From CAVTLG01 sp963735495 (GTDB lineage Bacteria > Chloroflexota > Ktedonobacteria > Ktedonobacterales > Ktedonobacteraceae), in assembly GCA_963735495.1 (NCBI GenBank), contig CAVTLG010000002.1:1116001-1180000 (forward strand): a stretch of DNA of 64,000 nucleotides, read 5' to 3'. Of the stretch, positions 60,457 to 64,000 are shown piece by piece; positions within the stretch are counted from its first letter, which is position 1, and each line of letters starts with the position of its first letter. The position numbers and the translations under genes were made by a program. The notes under the pieces are model-generated. The model saw nothing but the letters and a program-made list of their open reading frames with translations. It had not been told where the DNA came from and did no database searches.

Positions 60457-60813
60457 ATGGAAGACATTGTTGCAGTTGAAGTTACACTAGAAAATGGAGC
60501 GCATCGATACTTTATAACTTGGGGCCGTATACAACATCCTGTAGACCCGGAACCCTTAGAACAGCTAGTATTGCGGCACAGCGTCGATTGGGATCTGGGA
60601 GAAAAGCCGATCAAGGCTCGTGTCTGCTGGTCCCTTCAAGAGGCCGCCCGTGAACCCTATTTTTATGAATGTTTCTTCTCTATAAGTCAGCAAACCATTC
60701 CCTTTGGAGAACATTATGTAAGCTGGAAGGCAGAAATGAACAAGAAGATGCAAGGAGGCAAAGAGTTCTACTACCTGGGAAACCCAGATCATTTTCCGTC
60801 GAAAGATGGATAA
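60457..60813 (+). CDS. Probable immunity protein for the adjacent toxin
   Basis: 118 residues. GGAGGG lies 6 nt before ATG 60457. A soluble acidic alpha/beta protein with no signal peptide (AVEVTLENGAHRYFITWGRI, WDLGEKPIKARVCWSLQEAA, FSISQQTIPFGEHYVSWKAE). I recognise no family. It lies 100 bp downstream of the toxin candidate on the same strand and shares its lower GC content, the usual position and size for a cognate immunity gene. Function is inferred from context alone. Confidence 0.6.
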   Translation: MEDIVAVEVTLENGAHRYFITWGRIQHPVDPEPLEQLVLRHSVDWDLGEKPIKARVCWSLQEAAREPYFYECFFSISQQTIPFGEHYVSWKAEMNKKMQGGKEFYYLGNPDHFPSKDG

Positions 60814-61088
60814 AAATGGACTAGTTCTGTACTCAGCAAAGCTTATACAGCAGGGACTCGGTTTGCTAGATGAATAGCCAATATTATAGTGCGTGTGGCC
60901 TACATGGCAAGGGATTTATGGCTCCTAAAAGGAGAGAAGAAGAGGAAGGCAACGAACTATTGTGGTTGTCTTTGGCCTGCCGCTCTTCCAACGTTTGCAC
61001 ACGTTGCAGCAACTGCGTAATCAATTCATCTCGTTAAACAACGAGGTAGGTAATTACGCTCTCTGTGCATCTATAGGCCCGGTTTGGT

Positions 61089-62261
61089 TTATGCAATACC
61101 CTGGCGTAGAGCGAACTCGTCCGCGTGCGCCAGGCGCTGGGTGAGCGTGGGATGGGTGGAGAGCAGGCTGGGCAAGACACCGGTCAGGTTGATATTCGTT
61201 ATGCGCGTATTGGCATTTTTAAATGCCTGCACGTCACGCGTTGTGCGCAAGGCAAATTCATCCGCCTGGTACTCCTGGCGACGTCTATAGGTGCCGTAGA
61301 GATACATGAATATGACCAGTGAGAGGGCCAGGGGTGGGACCGCGTTGGTCAGCGGCAAGGCGTAGAGCAGCCACAGCATTACCAGTACCCTCAGTGTGCT
61401 GATAGGGATGCATTTCCAGGGATGCCAGTAGATCATGTGGCCCAGCTCATGGGCCACAATGATTTCTATTTCCTCTATAGGCATCTGCTGTAATAGTGTA
61501 TCGGTCAGCAACACCGAGCGTCTGTGTCCCCAGCCGGTAAGATAGGCATTCGCCCAGTCGGTTCTATCACCTACGCGAATGACGCGGACCGTGCAATTGG
61601 TAACATGCAGACGGGTCATCAGCGCGCTGAGCCTCTGGAACAGCTCGCTGTGCTCGTCTAAAGGGCTGACTTCATAAAAAGATAAAAATGCCAGAGAGGT
61701 CCCCGTGCGTGTATCGTAGAGGGTATAGAGTAGATAGACGAGAGTGGCCCAGAGCCACCAGGATTGCGGCTGGATTGCTCTCAGCAATAGCGTGATCTCT
61801 GTAAAAAGTAGATAGGGTGTGAACAGGCGCAAGATACTCTTCGCCAAATACTTCAGGTAGCCCTTTGTTGTACGGGTGGCATGACCCTGGCGACGCGCTA
61901 GCACGAAGCTATGATACCAGGAAACTGGACCGAAGAAAAGGAGTATACAGCCTAGCAGAAGCAGATAGATGACGAAGATACGCAGCGGAAACCAGCCCGG
62001 TACAGGTTGCACACTCAGAAAGGGGCGATCCAGGAAAGCTAACATATCATTCGCGGCCTGCGGCCAGAGGAAAGCCAGCAGCACAAATATGAGTGTCTCG
62101 GCAATGCCTATATAGCGAACGAACTTGTTTGTCCCTTTGTTTGTAGAAGCTTTCTTCAACCTCTCGGTATCCAGGGTGACAATCTGTCGCACGGTGTTGA
62201 TGGCATGTGCACTATCTATGTTGTCTGGTGACTCTACATCATCCGGGCTATTTTTATGCAT
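61089..62261 (-). CDS. M48 family membrane metalloprotease
   Basis: 390 residues. The zinc motif HELGH is in EIIVAHELGHMIYWHPWKCI (about 268-287), with the third zinc ligand Glu in YQADEFALRTT. Four or more membrane helices lie at about 52-75, 88-110, 145-190 and 295-325. The pattern is that of M48 (HtpX/Ste24-like) proteases, which degrade misfolded membrane proteins. The N-terminal ~40 residues are polar. Start ATG 62261 has a poor ribosome binding site. Monocistronic. Confidence 0.9.
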   Translation of the reverse strand: MHKNSPDDVESPDNIDSAHAINTVRQIVTLDTERLKKASTNKGTNKFVRYIGIAETLIFVLLAFLWPQAANDMLAFLDRPFLSVQPVPGWFPLRIFVIYLLLLGCILLFFGPVSWYHSFVLARRQGHATRTTKGYLKYLAKSILRLFTPYLLFTEITLLLRAIQPQSWWLWATLVYLLYTLYDTRTGTSLAFLSFYEVSPLDEHSELFQRLSALMTRLHVTNCTVRVIRVGDRTDWANAYLTGWGHRRSVLLTDTLLQQMPIEEIEIIVAHELGHMIYWHPWKCIPISTLRVLVMLWLLYALPLTNAVPPLALSLVIFMYLYGTYRRRQEYQADEFALRTTRDVQAFKNANTRITNINLTGVLPSLLSTHPTLTQRLAHADEFALRQGIA

Positions 62262-62750
62262 AGCAAGCAGAACTCTCTGTATATTGCCTGACAGAATAAC
62301 AGCATACTCCTAAGAAACACGCCCAGCGAAATTCTATATATATCAGATTATACCACTATATACGCCTCCGTGGGCCGAAAGTAACAGCGTTACGAAGCCG
62401 ATAGTTATGGGCTTCCTGGCAGTGAAGCAATATTTACCCACCGGGCGTTACATCTGCTGAAATGGCGGAAACGTTAGCGTGACCCCTACGCGCTCGCCAA
62501 TAATATCTTCTCTCAAGAGTGCATTTAGGTGACATAAAGTGAATGGTCTGCATATGCAAACGGAGATCATCCGAAAAGCCCTATATTCATAGATCAAAGA
62601 GAAACGTTTTTCTCTTTGTTGCGTTTAAATATGTAGGGATAGAGGGACAGTTTTGGTCAATATGTCTATCTGAGGGACAGTTTTGGTCAATATGTCTATC
62701 TGAGGGACAGTTTTGGTACTACGTCTGTCTAAATAGGAGGCATTGCTCTT
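62262..62750. other. Intergenic region with a 30-bp tandem repeat
   Basis: The region before 62640 contains no gene. Two exact 30-bp units and a third partial one follow at 62643-62732. It should hold promoters for both divergent genes. Confidence 0.5.
62643..62732. repeat. 30-bp tandem repeat, three units
   Basis: GAGGGACAGTTTTGGTCAAT...ATGTCTATCT is repeated exactly at 62643 and 62673; the third unit (62703) keeps GAGGGACAGTTTTGGT and diverges afterwards. It lies 19 bp before the start codon of the transpeptidase gene and could be a binding array. Confidence 0.8.
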
Positions 62751-64000
62751 ATGTTACGCCCCACACTCTCGCGAGGGCAATCCAGACCAGGACATGCGAC
62801 AACTGGCATCGTCGTCTGCCTGGCATTTCTGACACTGTTGCTGAGCGCATGTGGTCCTGGTGCACCATCGACGATACCCCAGGCTACAAGGAACAAGGGA
62901 ACGCTGGATCAGCAGATTAACACTGCCCGCAACATGGGTGTTCCGGCAGGTCTGCTGCAACCCATCATCGACCAGGAACGCACCTTGAGTCACACCGGCT
63001 CACCGGCGGTTACTATTTTTTCAAATCAAGCTGCAACTAATTATTATGCAAATTTAGCCCGGCAATATAAGACGTTAACAGATCAAATTACGACGCTAGA
63101 AGGTCAGGCCACGCTGGTCTCCGCCAAATTGAAACAGTTTAATACTACTATTGCGACGATGAAACTTTACGGTATGAGTACCACGGCTGTGCAACAGAAA
63201 CTTACGACGACACAGACAGCCATTAGTAATGTAAAGAAGCTGAGTGATTACGAGAAGTTTCCGACGCAGATCGCGAACGAGATTTCTGCGCTCTCAACTC
63301 CGATCCTGGAGGGTAAGGCAAAATATCTCGTCCAGCAGTTCCACCAGCAGGTCACGAGCTGGGGCAACACGCATCAATACCATGACAGTTATGACGGCCA
63401 GTCTTACAATCTGGACTACGAATATGATCAGCAGGGTATTGGTTCTAACCCGGACACAGCGTTAAGCACGGCGCAGACGCCCGCCGATTACCAGAATGTG
63501 ATTAATATGGTCCAGGGCTACATGGCGAATTTGCAGGCCATGGAAGCTGACGCCAAAGCTACGACGCCGGCAAACCAGCCACACGCGAGCGACCTCAGCT
63601 TGATGAAGTACTATAAGATCACTTCCCAGTATGTGATCGTGATCTCCTTAGTTGAGCAGACCCTGCGTGTCTACCAGAACGGGAAAGTGATCAAGCAGTT
63701 CGACGTCACCACCGGTCAATATGCGAAGCCCTCTTTGCCGGGCTTATGGGATGTTGATGAGCGCCTATCGCCGACTGAGTTCATCTCAGATGAGCCTGAG
63801 AGCTCGCCTTACTGGTACCCACCCACACCCATCAATTACGCCATGGGTTATCTCTCCAGTGAAGGTTACTTCCTGCATGATAGCTGGTGGAGAGCGAATT
63901 ATGGTGTTGGCACGAACTTTCCGCACTACGACACGGGCGGGGATGAATCGTTTGCGGGTAACGGCTCGCACGGCTGTATCAACATCGAAGAAAGCAACGC
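62751..64000 (+). CDS. L,D-transpeptidase (YkuD) lipoprotein (partial)
   Basis: The C-terminus lies beyond the right edge. ATG 62751 has AGGAGG 10 nt upstream. A lipoprotein signal (TGIVVCLAFLTLLLSACG) ends in the lipobox LSAC, so the protein should be anchored in the membrane. A long helical region (about 45-230, LARQYKTLTDQITTLEGQAT) is followed by a YkuD catalytic domain: SQYVIVISLVEQTLRVYQNG, then GYFLHDSWWRANYG and the active-site motif GNGSHGCINIEE with the catalytic Cys. These enzymes cross-link peptidoglycan stem peptides at meso-DAP/Lys-3 or attach proteins. Confidence 0.92.
   Translation, partial: MLRPTLSRGQSRPGHATTGIVVCLAFLTLLLSACGPGAPSTIPQATRNKGTLDQQINTARNMGVPAGLLQPIIDQERTLSHTGSPAVTIFSNQAATNYYANLARQYKTLTDQITTLEGQATLVSAKLKQFNTTIATMKLYGMSTTAVQQKLTTTQTAISNVKKLSDYEKFPTQIANEISALSTPILEGKAKYLVQQFHQQVTSWGNTHQYHDSYDGQSYNLDYEYDQQGIGSNPDTALSTAQTPADYQNVINMVQGYMANLQAMEADAKATTPANQPHASDLSLMKYYKITSQYVIVISLVEQTLRVYQNGKVIKQFDVTTGQYAKPSLPGLWDVDERLSPTEFISDEPESSPYWYPPTPINYAMGYLSSEGYFLHDSWWRANYGVGTNFPHYDTGGDESFAGNGSHGCINIEESN

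Noticed and set aside
62643..62732. Tandem 30-bp units as a CRISPR array.
   Set aside because: The units are adjacent with no unique spacers and no cas genes are present.

Overview
The window looks like a chromosomal segment from a Ktedonobacteria-type Chloroflexota bacterium (Ktedonobacter, Dictyobacter and relatives). This is inferred from the gene families, not from a marker gene. Pointers are the three-FHA ABC exporter, a sedolisin with WYFAEG/ERPMYF repeats, secreted glycoside hydrolases carrying ricin-type (CBM13) lectin modules, WXG-like proteins with a polymorphic toxin, many one-component regulators and abundant broken genes. Most coding regions are moderately GC-rich. The 27.2-31.1 kb restriction-modification block, the 4.4 kb small gene and the toxin tip are visibly more AT-rich.

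Layout. 0-7.8 kb: FHA-ABC exporter (cut by the left edge), a membrane-anchored envelope protein, a small charged ORF between inverted repeats, a GNAT acetyltransferase and RNase J. 8.4-16.4 kb: a frameshifted sedolisin protease, a tail-anchored protein, CCA-adding-type nucleotidyltransferase and polyphosphate kinase, with a strongly self-complementary ~190-nt intergenic element between the last two. 16.5-20.8 kb: GH53 galactanase, a LacI regulator with three candidate operators, and an orphan NitT/TauT-type ATPase. 21-27 kb: a stand-alone Prim-Pol protein, an Asn/His/Gln/Thr repeat protein, and a regulator-methyltransferase-amine oxidase run. 27.2-31.1 kb: a two-gene Eco57I-like methylase plus PD-(D/E)XK-like nuclease module downstream of tRNA-Phe. 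31.7-38.5 kb: FAD oxidoreductase, tRNA-Pro, HNH nuclease, GH57-like enzyme and a MacB-type ABC exporter.

38.7-40.0 kb is a gene graveyard (beta-helix protein end, mercuric-reductase-like remnant, IS3 tail). 40.2-49.2 kb is a plant-polysaccharide degradation cluster: GH54, a clan GH-A arabinofuranosidase with CBM2, GH27 and GH5, with a divergent ROK regulator. Three of these enzymes end in nearly identical CBM13 modules. The likely substrates are arabinose- and galactose-decorated hemicelluloses. 49.3-57 kb mixes broken membrane genes (one cut by a MITE-like element), AraC and MerR regulators, a VOC protein, a chimeric ORF, a bacterial thaumatin-like protein and a VWA protein. 57.5-60.8 kb is a conflict island: a TIR-SAVED protein without a visible CD-NTase, followed by a WXG-like protein, a toxin and a probable immunity gene. 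The window ends with an M48 protease and an L,D-transpeptidase lipoprotein cut by the right edge.

The best candidates for something new are the orphan TIR-SAVED protein, the methylase/nuclease pair, the toxin/immunity pair and the structured element upstream of the nucleotidyltransferase gene. Several genes are interrupted by single-base changes (9534, 40987-40991, 50699). Whether these are real or assembly errors cannot be told from sequence alone.
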